Shown piece by piece: positions 35,218 to 46,924 of a stretch of 64,000 nt of DNA (position 1 is the stretch's first letter; each line of letters starts with the position of its first letter). A program made the translations under genes and the position numbers. The notes under the pieces are model-generated. The model saw nothing but the letters and a program-made list of their open reading frames with translations. It did not search any database and was not told where the DNA came from. The DNA is from Serinus canaria (Eukaryota; Chordata; Aves; Passeriformes; Fringillidae): the NCBI RefSeq assembly GCF_022539315.1, contig NC_066342.1, positions 12,893,402 to 12,957,401 of the forward strand, read 5' to 3'.

Positions 35218-36039
35218 ACCAACTCTTCCTTCACTGATGGTGGGTCTGTGTTTGCATCAGCCTGGACTTCTTTTACCAAGTCCTGGAGCAGCACAGTGCT
35301 AGTAAAGACAGAGATTAAGAAAGTTTTGAGAACCTCTGCTTTTTCTTAATTGTTGGTGATTAATTCACATCTCTTTAACAGTGGACCAATATTTTCCATC
35401 TGTTTCTGCTTGTTGGTTATGTACCTGAAGAACCCTTTCTTGTGTTTTTTTGACATATCTGGCTGATTTTAATTCTAACTGCATCTCTACTCACCCTGGC
35501 AATGCTCTTGTAATTCTCAGTGTGTATGTGCCTGCTTTTCCATCTCTGGTATCCTTCACTTTTGGTTTTGAGCAGACTCAGAAGCTTACAGTTAAGCTAA
35601 GAGAGTCTCTTGCTCCACCTACTTCCCTTACCTTTACAGGGGATTAACTGTCTTTGTGCTTCCAGGAGACCGTTCCTGAAAAACTCTGAGCACTTGCTGG
35701 CTCCTTTATCCTCCATGGAAGCTTCCCACAGAATCCCTCCCAAATGAGCTCTGAGTGAGCTGAAGACTGCTTTTCTAAAATCTAAAACCTTTGTCTTAGT
35801 ACTAACTTTCAGCATGCTCAGCTGGATCCCAAACTCCATAATACTGTGATCACTACAGCCAAGGCTATCACTTCATTCCTGGTTGGCACATCTAACATTT
35901 CTATGAGGAAGCAGTTCTTTATGCATTCCAGGAATTTGATGCATGGCTGTAGGAATGTGCCCCCTGTTGACGGAGTAGCAAAATTATCCTTTGTCTCCCA
36001 GAAGTTTCTCTCCTCAATTAGGTAAAAAGACATCTCATA

Positions 36040-36340
36040 GGACCTTGGGGACGTCACTTCAAACTTAAGGATAGCTAATTGGACAGAAGCCAAAAAGTCC
36101 CGCCTAAGCAATTAACTAGAAAAAGAAGACAACAAAGGAACTGATTGCTTTTGTGAGGTCTTTTACCAGGAGCAAAAGTATCTTGTCCCGGCTCGGTTTT
36201 TCTCTGTAAAGAGCTTTGTTATTTTGCCTTTTATTAAAACTCTTGTGTTTCCAACACTACCACAGAAGCCATCCTGCTGATTTTATGCCATCTGAGGTGA
36301 CTGAGCTATCTCGGGTGTGATGTAGATCTCTAAGAGCTTA
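36040..36340 (+). mobile_element. Probable small LTR inside the CR1
   Basis: CR1 similarity breaks off at about 36040 and resumes at about 36340. The insert has TTTTATTAAAACTCTTGTG resembling a polyA region. The ends are not resolved. Confidence 0.4.
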
Positions 36341-37039
36341 TAAGATCTGGCTCAAGGAGACCCATACATCAGATGGCATGTGAGTTGCTGTATTGTTTTT
36401 CCAAGAAATGTCAGGATAGCTGAAATCATCCATAAAAAACAGGTTCTGTTGGGCCAAAGCTTGCTGAAGTGACCCAAATATTGCTCTGTTGGTCTTAGAA
36501 TCTTGGTTTGGAGGTCAGTAGTAGATGTCTAGTGTAAGATCCCCCTACAGAAACAACTCTTCTCATCTTGACTCAGAGGCATTCCATAAGTCTTCCACAG
36601 ATGTAGTTTACTTTTATACATTCAAGGTTCTCCCTGATATTGAGCAAGACTCCTCCTCTACTTCCCTGCCTGTTTTATGAAACAGCCTATACCCATCCAT
36701 TGTGACCCTCCAGTCATGTGAGTCGTCCCACCATGTTTCAATTATTCTTATGATATTGTAACTTTCTAACGGGATGCAGAGCTCCAGTTCCTCCTGTTTG
36801 TTCCCCAGGCTACATGCATTGGTATACATACATTGGAGGTGGTTGGTCGTCTGGTTCTCATCTTGGGAGGCAGCTAGACAGATGGATCCCATTCCTCCCA
36901 AATAGGCTATAGTCATTGAAGAGTGTCCCATCATAAAAGTCAAAACCTTCACAAGGGTGTTAAAAATGGCCATATAATATTTGCTATATTCTCTATATAT
37001 AGAGAACATGATTTTTAAGCTACCTCTGTGCTCTTTGGC

Positions 37040-37139
37040 CGTTCGCCAAAAGCACCCCAGTGCTGGATTACTTATTTGTCCTTCTTTTATACTTTATTAA
37101 ACTTTTAAAAATTCCAAAGAGTGAACTCTGTTTTTCACA
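37040..37139 (+). mobile_element. LTR 3' fragment related to family A
   Basis: ACTTTATTAAACTTTTAAA, then GAGTGAACTCTGTTTTTCACA, matches the ends at 1-43 and 38735-38793. Confidence 0.55.
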
Positions 37140-37323
37140 ACGCCACCAACCACAAGGCTAGAAGTTGATTTTACTTCTACATCTATTTCTGGCTGTAATC
37201 CTAAAATGGAGGAAAAGATAACTTGGGCACCAATACCTTTTGCTTGCACCCCCAGGGCTCTGTAGTCTTCCCCCATTCTGCCCAGGTTCCATCTTGCAGT
37301 GTTAAGCTATAGTGTTAACTATG

Positions 37324-38063
37324 CGTCTTGGTTTAAGATAATTTAAAGAGCTGGACAATAAAATGAGGTACCTCCCCTTAGTTTCAAGTTGAAACCAATA
37401 ATTTTCCACTAATAAGGAAAAACAAAATGCAAGTAGATATGAGGGAAAACATAACAGTTTACTAGCAAGCAAAACAGCATCAGGAAAATGGCATCAGCTG
37501 TCTCCCTCAAGATGGTGGGCTGCAGTCCACCGCATGGTCCGGGAGACAAAGGGAAAAAGATGGTGGACAAATAAAACAACACCCTCCCGGGAAGATAGGA
37601 CCTTACAGAGCAGTTCTACTGGCAGATGAAGAATTGCCTGCGCATGTGGGGTAAGCTCTGCCTCTCGCTGCTTCCTCCTGCCACCTGCTGGACTGCACCG
37701 GTGTTGGTGCTGCTGTCATACACGCTAGGGGTGTGTTGGGGGGAGAAGAACTGGTCTGTCGGGACCGACACAGGGTGGCCTGGCCCCAGGGACTGGCTCA
37801 AGCTTTGCACTGTCAATAGGGTTTGCAAAATTCACTCTGAAACAGTTTCTCATTGCAAAATGCAGTTTTTCTGAGTTGCTACTGTTGCAAACCCAGAAGC
37901 CCGCCTGAAACAACCCCCTCTGAGACAGAGCCTCTGGCTTCAAAAGCCACCAGGCAAAGGAGGAAGTCAGCTTGGGTGCCCTGACCTTTTAAAGGGACCG
38001 GCATTGCCCGGCTGCCCCACAATTCTGGTTCTGGCCGAGCCACTGGGCCTTAAACAGTAACAG
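37324..38063 (-). mobile_element. LTR, boundaries approximate
   Basis: The left end CGTCTTGGTTTAAGAT and right end GGCCTTAAACAGTAACA look like degraded inverted termini of the TGTCNTGGTTT class. It includes a GC-rich middle (37500-37800). No target duplication was found. Confidence 0.5.
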
Positions 38064-38189
38064 TTCTTGGACACAGATAGATATGGAATACAATAACATT
38101 TTGGGTTACCTAGGACATTATGCTCATCTGATATTTGGGTCCTACATTACTGTTGTCTCAGTACTCCAAGCACCATCTCATGAAGACAG

Positions 38190-38793
38190 TCATTATAGAT
38201 ACATATTATAATATTGGCTTTTCACAAATATTAAAATGGATGCTATATGTGTAATGTTAAAGTAACTTTGCTATAAAGGTATCATTTTTATTTATGTTAT
38301 TAAATAGACATAGTAGTGAAATAGCTGATATAGTTATGCTTGTGGCAATTGAACTGTCTGCTTGTTTGGGATAATATCCAATTAACATATGATGAGGACT
38401 CCTGCTACTGATATGCCAACTATCAACACTTACCATCAGTTGAAAGTATGGACCAAAGCCCAAAACTGAAGGTGATGATAAGAATGGACTAAAACTACAG
38501 CCAAGAAATACGCATGCTCTGAAAAGGCAGACCAAGGAGGAGCCATGCTAAACAGTTCTTGGAACATGCAAACTAGTTTGTGGAAAACTTTAAATATGCA
38601 TAATTGTTTATGAATATGCAACAGGCTGATGCAATAGAAATGGTATATAAATGGTGCTTCCAAAATAGCAGGTGTGCTCTTGGCAGAATGCCAAGCACCC
38701 AGCCATTAAAAGCTTTGCTTTATTGTCTTTGTCTTCTATTGTCCTTTATTAAACTTTTAAATTTTACCAGGAGAGTGAACCTTGTTTTTCACA
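38190..38793 (+). mobile_element. Solo LTR, family A
   Basis: This 604-bp copy is collinear with the reverse complement of 1472-2072. The polyA region is CCTTTATTAAACTTTTAAA. The first bases are degraded (TCATTATAG for TGTTATAG). Confidence 0.85.
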
Positions 38794-38832
38794 GTCACCA
38801 ACTACACCTTTACCCTTTTTCTCCTCAGAGAC

Positions 38833-38882
38833 ATAACTTGAGGAGGTGCACTAGGAAGCTTAGCTGCCTACTGGGGTTAAAC
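38833..38882 (+). mobile_element. Tiny LTR 3' tail, ERVL-like
   Basis: GCTTAGCTGCCTACTGGGGT, then TAAACC, resembles the 3' tail of the LTR at 42435-42782. Confidence 0.4.
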
Positions 38883-38884
38883 CC

Positions 38885-41177
38885 CAATCCATCTGTCTGT
38901 CCCTCAAATTCATCTCTCTCCAATTTAGAGGCAAGAATGTGATAGGAGACTGTGTCAAAGGCCATACAGATGTCCAGATATTTGATATCTGTATCTCTTC
39001 CCTTGTCTGCTGGTGCAGTCACTCCATCATATAAGGGTACTAGAAGAGTCAGTCATGATTTGCCCATGGTGAAGCTATGTTGGCTGTCTCTAATCACTTT
39101 CCTGACTTCCATACAGCTTCAGCCTAACTTCCAGGAAGATCTGCTGCATTATGTTCCCAGGCACAGAGGTGAGGCTGACAGGTCTGTAGTTCCCAGTCCT
39201 CTTTTTTAACCTTTTTAAAAATGGGTGAAATGTTTCTCTTTTTCCAGTCACCTGGGACTTCCCCTGACTGCCAGGACTTTTCAAATATCATGGAGAGTGT
39301 CTTTGCAACTACATCTGCCAGTTCCCTCAGAACTCTGGGAAGCATCTTGTTGAGGGCCATGGACTTGTGTGTGTTCAAGTTTCTCAGGTGGTCTCAAACT
39401 TGATCTTCTCTTACAGTTGGAGGGACTTCATTCCCCCAGTCTCTGCCTTGAGATGCATTCACTTGAGAGGTATGGGAAGAGAGATTACCATTGAAGGCTG
39501 AGGCAAAAATTTATTGAGTACCTCAGCCTTTTCCTTGTCCGTTGTTACCAGTTTGCAAGCCATGTTTGTCAGAGGGGGTACACTTTCTTTGGCCTTCCTT
39601 TTCTGGCTGATATACCTGTAGAAGCCCTTATTATTCTTTGTGTCCCTTGACAATTTCAGCTGCTCCTTGACCATCCTGACCCCATCCCTATACAACTGGG
39701 AAAAGCTCCCATACTCTTCCAAGGATACCTGTCCCTGCTTCCACTGCCTGTGCATTTCTTTCTTGCTCTTTAGTTTGACCAGCTGTCAGAGACTGGCAAA
39801 GATGTCGTGACATTTTGTGATGCTTGGAATGCCTCTGTGTGTGCACAGTTTCACAGCAGGTCCTATTGACTAACTCTTTGAACAGCTGGAAGTTTGCTTT
39901 CCTGAAATTAAGGGTCTTGACTTTACTCTTTGCCTAACCCATATACCTCAGGACTGCGAACTCTAACAGCACATGATCACTGTAGCCCAGGCTGCCTCCA
40001 ATCCTGATGTTACCAATTAGCTCACTTTTGTTGGTGACCATCAAGCCCAGTATTTCATCCCCTCTGGTAAGTCTGTCTATTACCTGGCTTACAAAGTGAT
40101 CCTTGATATACTCCAGGAGTCTCCTGGATTGCTTTCAGCTCGGTGTGATACTTCTCTGACAGATGTTGGGGTGGTTGAAATCCCCCAGGAGGACAAGAGC
40201 CTGCAAACACAATGCCTCCTGTAGCTGGAGCAAGAAGGCTTCATTAATAGGCTCCCCTTGATGGGGTGGTCTGTAGTAAACACCAACCATAGGGTTCCCT
40301 TTGTTGCTTTGGTCTCTAATTCTTACCCATAAGCTTTCAATTTGCCCATGGCTATTCTTCAAAGAGAGCTTTTCACAATTGTTGGGAAGGATGAAAGTTT
40401 GACAAGAAAGTCTCACAGATATGTATGCTTAGCAGAAAGATTTTTAAATGTGGAGTCTGATGAAGGAATAGAGTTGGAAGCAAGTTTTGATATAGAAGAA
40501 AAGAATTGCTGAGCCAGTCTTACTGGATAACCAAGGAGGCAAATGGTTAGTTAGAAGGGGTTTTTATGACTTATAGCAAAGGATAAACCCACCCCAAACA
40601 AGAAGATGTTTTTACCAAGCAAGAAGATAGCACAGGCAAACAAGCCTGCTGATGTGGCAAGTAGAAAAAAGGTCTCAGAATTTTCCACTGCAAGAAAACT
40701 GAAAAACAACTTCTAGCTTAAACTGTAATGTACTAACTTATAGTGTTTGGAGAATAGTAACATGAATATGGTAATTAAAGTAGTTATGATAGGCTATAGA
40801 TAATAGTTAAGGTATAGATTGATTCTACTGTATTAAGATGCTAAGTAAAGAAAAGTATATAATGCATTGTAACCAAAACCAAAGGGTCTCCAGGCCTGCC
40901 TGCAGCTGGAGCTGACAGCTGTAGGCACAGGCTCTGTCGCCCATGACCCTGGACTGCTGTAACCTCGTGGATGGAATAAACTGCATTTTGGAGAGCTGCC
41001 TGGAGTCCCAAATCCCTCATTTCGGCTCTTCCACACAATCTATCAATTTTTTGACATAGAGGACAACGCCTCTACCCCTCCTTCCTTGCCTGTCCCTTCT
41101 GGAAAGCCTGTCACCATTGGTAGTTGGCAATAGCACACCAGTCATGGTATTCATCCCACCAAGTTTCAGTAATGGCC
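38885..41177 (-). mobile_element. CR1 LINE, 3'-truncated, split by an LTR
   Basis: RT-domain remnants are readable at 39378-39090 ([18 protein letters not shown]) and an endonuclease remnant at 40416-40135 (GVYYRPPHQGEP, LVLLGDFNHPNIC). A further endonuclease piece lies at 41177-41040. The LTR at 40400-41035 separates the two endonuclease pieces. The CR1 3' end is missing at the left. Confidence 0.85.
40400..41035 (+). mobile_element. LTR nested in CR1
   Basis: This insert of about 636 bp ends CATTTCGGCTCTTCCACA and has polyA signal GGAATAAACTGC (about 40974). CR1 endonuclease sequence flanks both sides. The left boundary is approximate and no clean duplication was found. Confidence 0.65.
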
Positions 41178-42434
41178 ATCAAAGGAGAAGGTGAGTTGAG
41201 TCAGTTAGCAGAAGTGAAAACCATTCAACTGGCCCTAGAGATTACTGAACAAAAGTGGAGAGTATTCTCTCTCCTAACTCATGGATGGTAGGAAATGTAC
41301 TATGAGGTTGGTTACAGCAGTAGAAGATGACCAATTGGCAGCACAGACGCAAACCCATCTGGGCTGATGCATTGTAGTAGTACATTGCTGTCCAGGTAGA
41401 GAAACTTGCTTTAAAGGTACGTCATGTATAGATGCTCATGTGCCTAAGAACTGAGCTACTGAAGAACATCGACACAACAAACAGGTAGAAAAGGTTGTAA
41501 AATTGAAGTGGCTCAGATGGACCTGGACTGGGAGTATAAGGATGAGTCATTTGTAGTTCAGTGGGTCCATGCAATATCTGCACATCTAGGAAGAAATGCA
41601 ACATACACATCCAGGGATGGGCATGAACACTGAAGACATCACACAGGTTTTCCATGAAAGCAAAACATGCACCATAATCAAGCAAGCCAAGTAAAGTCTC
41701 TCTGGTATAGGGAACGGTGGCTACAATATCAGTATGGGGAGGCCATGGAAGATCAATTATATCACACTGCCATGAATCCACCAAGGCAAGCACTGCATGA
41801 TTACCATGGTGGAGGCGATCAGAGGAGGGTTCAAAACACTCTGTAACTAATATCACTGCTTGAAACACCATCCTGATCCTTGTAAAGCACGTTCTGTGAC
41901 AGCACAGCATCCCAGAAGGAATCAAGTCAGACAAGAGGTCTCATTTCCAAAACAACTTCATGAGCACCTGGCCAAGAAACATGGGAATGATCATAGTTTC
42001 ATAGAATAGTTTGGGTTGGAAGGGACCTTGAAAGGTCATCTTGTCCAACCCCCCTGCACTGGGAAAGGACATCTTCAACTAGATCAGGTTGCTAAGAGCC
42101 CTGTCTGACCTGACCTTGAGTTTTTCCAGGGATAGGGCATCTACCACCTCTCTGGGCAACCTGTTCCAGTATTTTGCCAAACAGGATTGTATGTACTACA
42201 TTCCCTCTCATGAACCAGGTTCTGAAAACACTGAAGGATACAATGGACTAGTAAAGACTGTACTGAAAGCAATAAGTGCTGGAACATAGAAGCATTGGGA
42301 TGCAAATTTATCAGAAGCCACTTGGCTGGTTAATACCAGAGAATCAAATAACTGACCTGGCCCTGCCCAAACAAAACTCCTATGTGCTGTAGAAGGACAT
42401 AAGGTCCCTGTAGTACATGTAGAGAACTGGATGG
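41178..42434 (+). pseudogene. ERVL-like pol remnant (RNase H end to integrase)
   Basis: The plus strand shows broken coding sequence: a piece with GELSQLAEVKTIQLALEIT (RNase H-like), then integrase-like pieces such as EEMQHTHPGMGMNTEDITQ, and later AEGHKVPVVHVENW near 42390. Frames shift and stops are frequent. A CR1 tail (41989-42180) is inserted in it. An ERVL-like LTR tail follows directly. It cannot encode an enzyme. The assignment is from motif memory, without alignment. Confidence 0.6.
41989..42180 (-). mobile_element. CR1 LINE 3' tail inserted in the ERVL-like remnant
   Basis: Plus ATCATAGTTTCATAGAATAG then GGTTGGAAGGGACC is the complement of a CR1 3' end. It is about 190 bp, with ERVL-like sequence on both sides. 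Confidence 0.85.
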
Positions 42435-42782
42435 GAAAGATATGGACCTGAACAGCTGACAAAGACTGACCAAAGGGATATTCCATGCCATACAACATCA
42501 TGCTCAGCAATAAAAACTGAGGGGAGGAGAGATTTGGAAGGTAGCCATTGCCTGAAGACTAGCTGGGCATGTCTACTTGTGAAAAGGGGTGAGTGATTGC
42601 CTTTGCATCACTCTTTTTTTTCCCTCCTCTTTCCTTTGCTTATTAAACTATCTTTATCTCAACCCTCAACCCATTAATTTTCTCATTTTCCTCTTCCTGT
42701 TCCTTCCTCTGTCCCAGTGGTCTGGGAGAGTGAATGAGCTGCTGTGTGGTGCTTAGCTGCTGGCCAGGGTTAACCCACCAGT
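42435..42782 (+). mobile_element. LTR following the ERVL-like pol remnant
   Basis: It contains CCAAAGGGATATTCCATGCC, a TTATTAAAC polyA-like site near 42641 and the 3' tail CTGGCCAGGGTTAACCCACCA. It is probably the 3' LTR of the remnant; the 5' end is approximate. Confidence 0.55.
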
Positions 42783-44395
42783 CTGCTAATTGGTTTATAA
42801 CTGCATCAGTCTGTAGAAATGAGTTCTTTCAATGCACCACAAGCTACATAGATGTTTGCACTTTATTTAAAACATATAGGACTGAACTGCATCTTTACTA
42901 AGTATAAAGTTTAGTAATTTTATTTTATATATTTGATGGACACATTTAGGATTGTAGCAAGAGACCACAACTGTATGTCACTCAGATGATACTCCCATAG
43001 TAATGAGTGTTTTTCCCAAGCATTACACGCAGCTTTTTTTTAATTAATTGTATGATGTCAGGGATTTCAGCACCTAACCTACTTTGCACACTGTATTAGA
43101 AATATTCAGGGAAATTATCTAAAATGAACTGTTTCAGTGTAAGACTTGAATCTAGAGCACTGTATATATTCTATATGCAGATAAGCAAAAGTTAACACAT
43201 CAGGAAACACAACAGTCCAGAGTAAATAAATGAGAACTGGTGTTTCACAGTGTGGAAATATAAATTGGAATGCTAACTCAGATCCAAAGATTAAGACATC
43301 ATTGATGTTATTGCAGGCTGATGAGAAGAATAGCAGAAAGAGAATGCCAGCTAGAAAGAAGCAGGAGCTTTTCAAATACCATAGCAGGTCACAGAGATAC
43401 AAAAAAACGTACTTTGTGCACTGCTATACCAGTCTGTGCTGCAACTGGGAGAGTACACCTGTGTTTACTGCACATGGCATCACTGTTGGGTTTGGCTTGC
43501 CAACTGTCCAATACAAGTGGCTTGCAAGAATACCAGTCATAATGTGATGGTCTTAATCAAGTCATTAGATATTCTGCTTTTCCTTACCACTGCCTGGAGT
43601 GATTGTCCCATACCCCACACAGTTGTGCTCTGTTGTCACCCAGAGCCTATAATATTTCTGTTTTTCTTTCCATTGCAGATGGCAGATACAAGCTTCAGCA
43701 GTACCCACAATTGTGTATCTGTTAATTGCTGAATGTGGAGGGTAAGATATACATGTATCAGCTGGTATCCAGCACCAGGTGGTTTTCCTGTGGGTCAGAT
43801 GAAGGGATTATTCTCATGTTGGCCAAGTGTGATGCAAGACATTTTGATGACTCCTGGGATTTGAATCTAACTTACAGTTTTATAAAATGCTTGGACAACT
43901 AGCCTTATACATTTTGCCTTTATTATGTCATTCTGCTCACAATTTGGCTACTGGATTTGCCTCATGATAACTAGTTACTACATCTTTTGTATCCCTCCAG
44001 GACTATGCATTCCTTTGGCTCAAGCACAGCTCAATAGTTCTGAGAGTGGAATTTGTCACTGGTAATAAGTCCTTTAAAGTTTTATTTCAAAGGACATTTG
44101 TACTTGCATTATAACTTGAAGAAAGCAGAAATATTGTTCTACAGAATGAAGAAATAGAGAACAATTGGCTCAGTAACAGCTCCTATGTAATTTCCATGCA
44201 ACAGGTTTACTCCTATGGTGAACAATTTTGATTAATTCCTTAAAAGCTATCTTGTGAATAAAGTTTATAGAGAGTGTTCATTTCATGTGTGAAATGATTA
44301 ATTATGAGGGGATTAAATGCTATGGTGACTTCAAGTCACTAAGCCATACAACATATAGCATTAAGTGTCTGCAAAAACCAAGTTTTCTTCATAGC
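42783..44395. other. No gene seen
   Basis: Single-copy-looking AT-rich sequence. A 105-codon plus-strand frame (43230-43547) has no recognisable feature. Confidence 0.4.
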
Positions 44396-44917
44396 TGAAC
44401 GCAGCAGGCCATGGGCCTACTAGGGCCCCGTGGAGGGCAGAGGCCTAAAGATAGGAAATGCCAAGTCATGGTGAATAGCTAGAAGCCCCTCTCTTCCGCC
44501 TTTCGGACCCCTGCTTATCTCTCTGTAAGCCCATAGGTCACTTCCCCTTAACCGCTGCTACTGGACAATTTCTGATCCCCCCATACCCTATATAATGGGC
44601 TGTTTTAGCCTGGTACTGTAGAAGAGTCGCCGCTGGAACTTCACAGAACATCCAATAAAGACATCGCTACAGAACGCCAGAACAGCCTTCTCCTCTTTCA
44701 CCTTGTGTCTGCCGGCCTGCCTAGGCACTTAGCAAGCTAAGAGCTGGAATCACAAAGAGCTGATAATCACTAAAAGAGCTGATATCCCTTAAACTTGCTA
44801 AGGTTGCCAGCGGCTGAGAGCTGCTTGGGGATCCAGGCAGTCTGTTGCCTAAAGAATTGAGCTATCTGGCCCGTGCAGCCTGCTCGGGGGCAAATCTGCA
44901 CCCAGCAGGAGTCCAAA
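44396..44917 (+). mobile_element. LTR family F
   Basis: Second copy of the 33561-34090 element, with CCCTATATAATGG (TATA), CCAATAAAGACATC (polyA) and the AAGAGCTGA U5 repeats (44740-44790). TAGCTGAAC occurs at both borders (44392-44400 and 44919-44927), so the termini cannot be placed exactly. Confidence 0.7.
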
Positions 44918-45538
44918 TTAGCTGAACACACTTATTACTGATCTCCCACCACATCAGCACTATAAAGAGTAAGCAAATTCAGAGCCAAATTGGATTTGCC
45001 TTTTCTAGAGCAATATTCAGGAATCTATGATTTTGAGTGAATTAGCAAAAGCAGTCTGAAAGGTCATGATCTTGGAGGTCATAGCCTTTTTTCTCTCCCC
45101 AGGATTTGTTCAGCTACCTGTAACCAGCCTTTAGAGCATTAATATTCTGTCAGGAGTGTATTATGTTTTAAAATTCTATTTATATATCCAAAACCTACCA
45201 TACATAGAATGTGGAGACAAAATCCAGCCCCAAGACTGAGTAAATGTCACTGCAGAAATTGTTGGACTAGCTGATAAACAAACCAAAGGATTCCAAATAT
45301 CATTTAAGGTGGAGCTGCTGAATCACAGGATGGGAGAAAAAAAAAATATGCTTCTGTTAGAGCATTGAACCACTTTTCCGTCTTCACAATGCATCTAGAT
45401 TACAGACTTTGTTAAAGCAAATATAGGCTTCAAAAGAAATAATTTTTTTTTAGATCAGGTCCCATACCAGCTCAAAAAAGATGCCTTTTTTAGATTAATA
45501 ACTTATAAAAATTCTATTGAACCAAAACTCCCCTTGCC
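44918..45538. other. No gene or element seen
   Basis: AT-rich sequence without supported features. Confidence 0.4.
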
Positions 45539-45592
45539 ATTCAGAATATTCTGAGTTAGAAGGGACCCACAAGGATCATCAAGTTTGAGGCT
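45539..45592 (-). mobile_element. Short CR1 3' fragment
   Basis: ATTCTGAGTTAGAAGGGACC then CACAAGGATCATCAAG is the same 3' region as in 29363-29832. Confidence 0.6.
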
Positions 45593-45608
45593 TAAGGGAA
45601 TAGCCCAA

Positions 45609-46853
45609 TGTCGTGGTTTAAGAGGAAATGAAGTTTTTTGTGATGGTGTGGGCAAGCCAATCGGTGTTCAGATTTAATATTGGCACCTGGTTTGTCCACT
45701 GAGGACATGGATACGCCTCTGAGAACACAGGGGTTAAAAGCTGTGATCTCCCAAAGGAACTTCCTCTTGGGAGTTCCGCTTGAGACTGAGCAGACCCCCC
45801 TGCCCGGCCGAGCTGTGCAGGGGGGGGGAGGGGAGCCATGTGGCCGGAGAGAGGTAGGCCAGGCCTGGGCCCAAGGGTGGAGGAGAACATCCCAAGGGCT
45901 TCGGGCATCCATCCTCCATTCCCCCCCCCCCCCCCCAGGAGAGAGGGAGAGAGAGACCGAGCCAGTGCCTGTGATAGTGGCCCGGCGTGAAGGAGAAGGG
46001 GGGGGGTGCCCAGCAGGGCAGCCAAGCGTAGGAGTCCTTGAAGTAAACCGGCAGAGAGCCTGGGACTTTTAACCCCTCTGAGGAAGATGGAACCTTGCTA
46101 ATGCTGATCCTCCTGAAGTTGATGAGATTGAGAAGTGTTGAGATGAGGATGTTGAGAAGAATTCTAGGTGGGAGGAGATGATGGAGTGGCTTTGGGCTGG
46201 ACTTTTCTTGTATAGCCACAGCAGAACCACTGGTGTTCCTGTGACACAGAGACTGCATTCTAGGGGGAGGCGATGGCTCAAAGCCAGGAGAGTGCAGTGA
46301 TGTGGAGGAGTGTGAACAGAGACGACGGGTGAGGAGGGTGGTGGTGGTGCCCTCCACTTTGAAGGAGAGAGAAGAAGAAGATGATCTCTGTTCAAGAGAC
46401 CCCTCGGCCCCAGGGGGTGAAATTTGGGGGGGACAGGTGTCCCAAAAGGAGAAGGACTGTGCTCTCTTTGGAACTGGACAAAGTATCCTTAAAATGAAAA
46501 ACCCTAGAAGCAGCTCTGGTCCATGTGCAGTGGTGAGAGCACTGGACATGGAAAGAATGTGGCGCAAGAGGGACTCCTCTCTTCTCGAGGAACTGAGAAT
46601 CGATTATCTAAAGGGTGGCAATGGAATTGGAAATTTGGTGGGGGGAAGAGGAAGAATTTGGAAGGTTTTCATCTTGTGTTCTATGTGTTTTGTGTGTCTT
46701 CCTTTGTAATTGTAGGTTAATAAATGTTTTTTCCCTTTTAACCTTAAGTTGGAGCCTGCTTTGCTCTGTCTCTGATCACATCTCACAGTGGGTGCCAGGG
46801 AAGGAGGTGATCTCGTGGGGGCACTGGCATTACGCCAGGCTCAAACGCTGACA
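45609..46853 (+). mobile_element. Solo LTR, 1.25 kb, inserted in a tRNA-like pseudogene
   Basis: It starts TGTCGTGGTTTAAGAGG and ends GCTCAAACGCTGACA. The flanks CCCAA (45604-45608) and CCCAT (46854-46858) fit a 5-bp duplication with one mismatch. The polyA signal is TTAATAAATG near 46719. It is the same family as 21401-22788, with a shortened 3' half. Confidence 0.9.
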
Positions 46854-46924
46854 CCCATACAGGGATCAAACCCATGACCTTGGTGTTATTAGCATCATGC
46901 TTTAACCAACTGAGCTTCAGGACA
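46854..46924 (-). pseudogene. tRNA-Ile(AAU)-like pseudogene, cut at its 3' end
   Basis: On the minus strand the sequence carries AGCTCAGTTGGTTAAAGC (D arm), an anticodon arm TGCTAATAACA with anticodon AAT, and GGTTTGATCC (T arm, one change from the B-box GGTTCGATCC). It resembles cytosolic tRNA-Ile with most CpG sites turned to TpG or CpA. The acceptor stem is degraded. The last bases (GGGCTA) lie on the far side of the LTR, at 45602-45608. It is not expected to function. I compared it with the tRNA-Ile consensus from memory. Confidence 0.8.

Larger units (their letters stand above)
32293..37010 (-). mobile_element. Old, near-complete CR1 LINE split by several LTRs
   Basis: The 3' end lies at 32293. 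The 3' UTR runs to about 33110 and RT remnants sit at 33405-33118 ([19 protein letters not shown]). Further CR1 blocks lie at 34091-34233, 35217-36040 and 36340-37010. The last holds an endonuclease remnant (TNACSLGNKQEELELCI, ETWWDDSHDW). Order and orientation are consistent with one element cut by LTRs at 33561, 34234 and probably about 36040. It has many stops. Confidence 0.8.

Noticed and set aside
41422..41934. 170-codon open frame on the minus strand
   Set aside because: It is antisense to the ERVL-like integrase remnant and has no protein family character.
45734..46567. 277-codon open frame on the minus strand
   Set aside because: It lies wholly inside a plus-strand solo LTR. The related LTR at 21401-22788 has the corresponding frame broken, so there is no sign of coding constraint.
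46854..46924. Functional tRNA-Ile gene
   Set aside because: CpG-decayed arms, a degraded acceptor stem and the LTR in the 3' end argue for a pseudogene.
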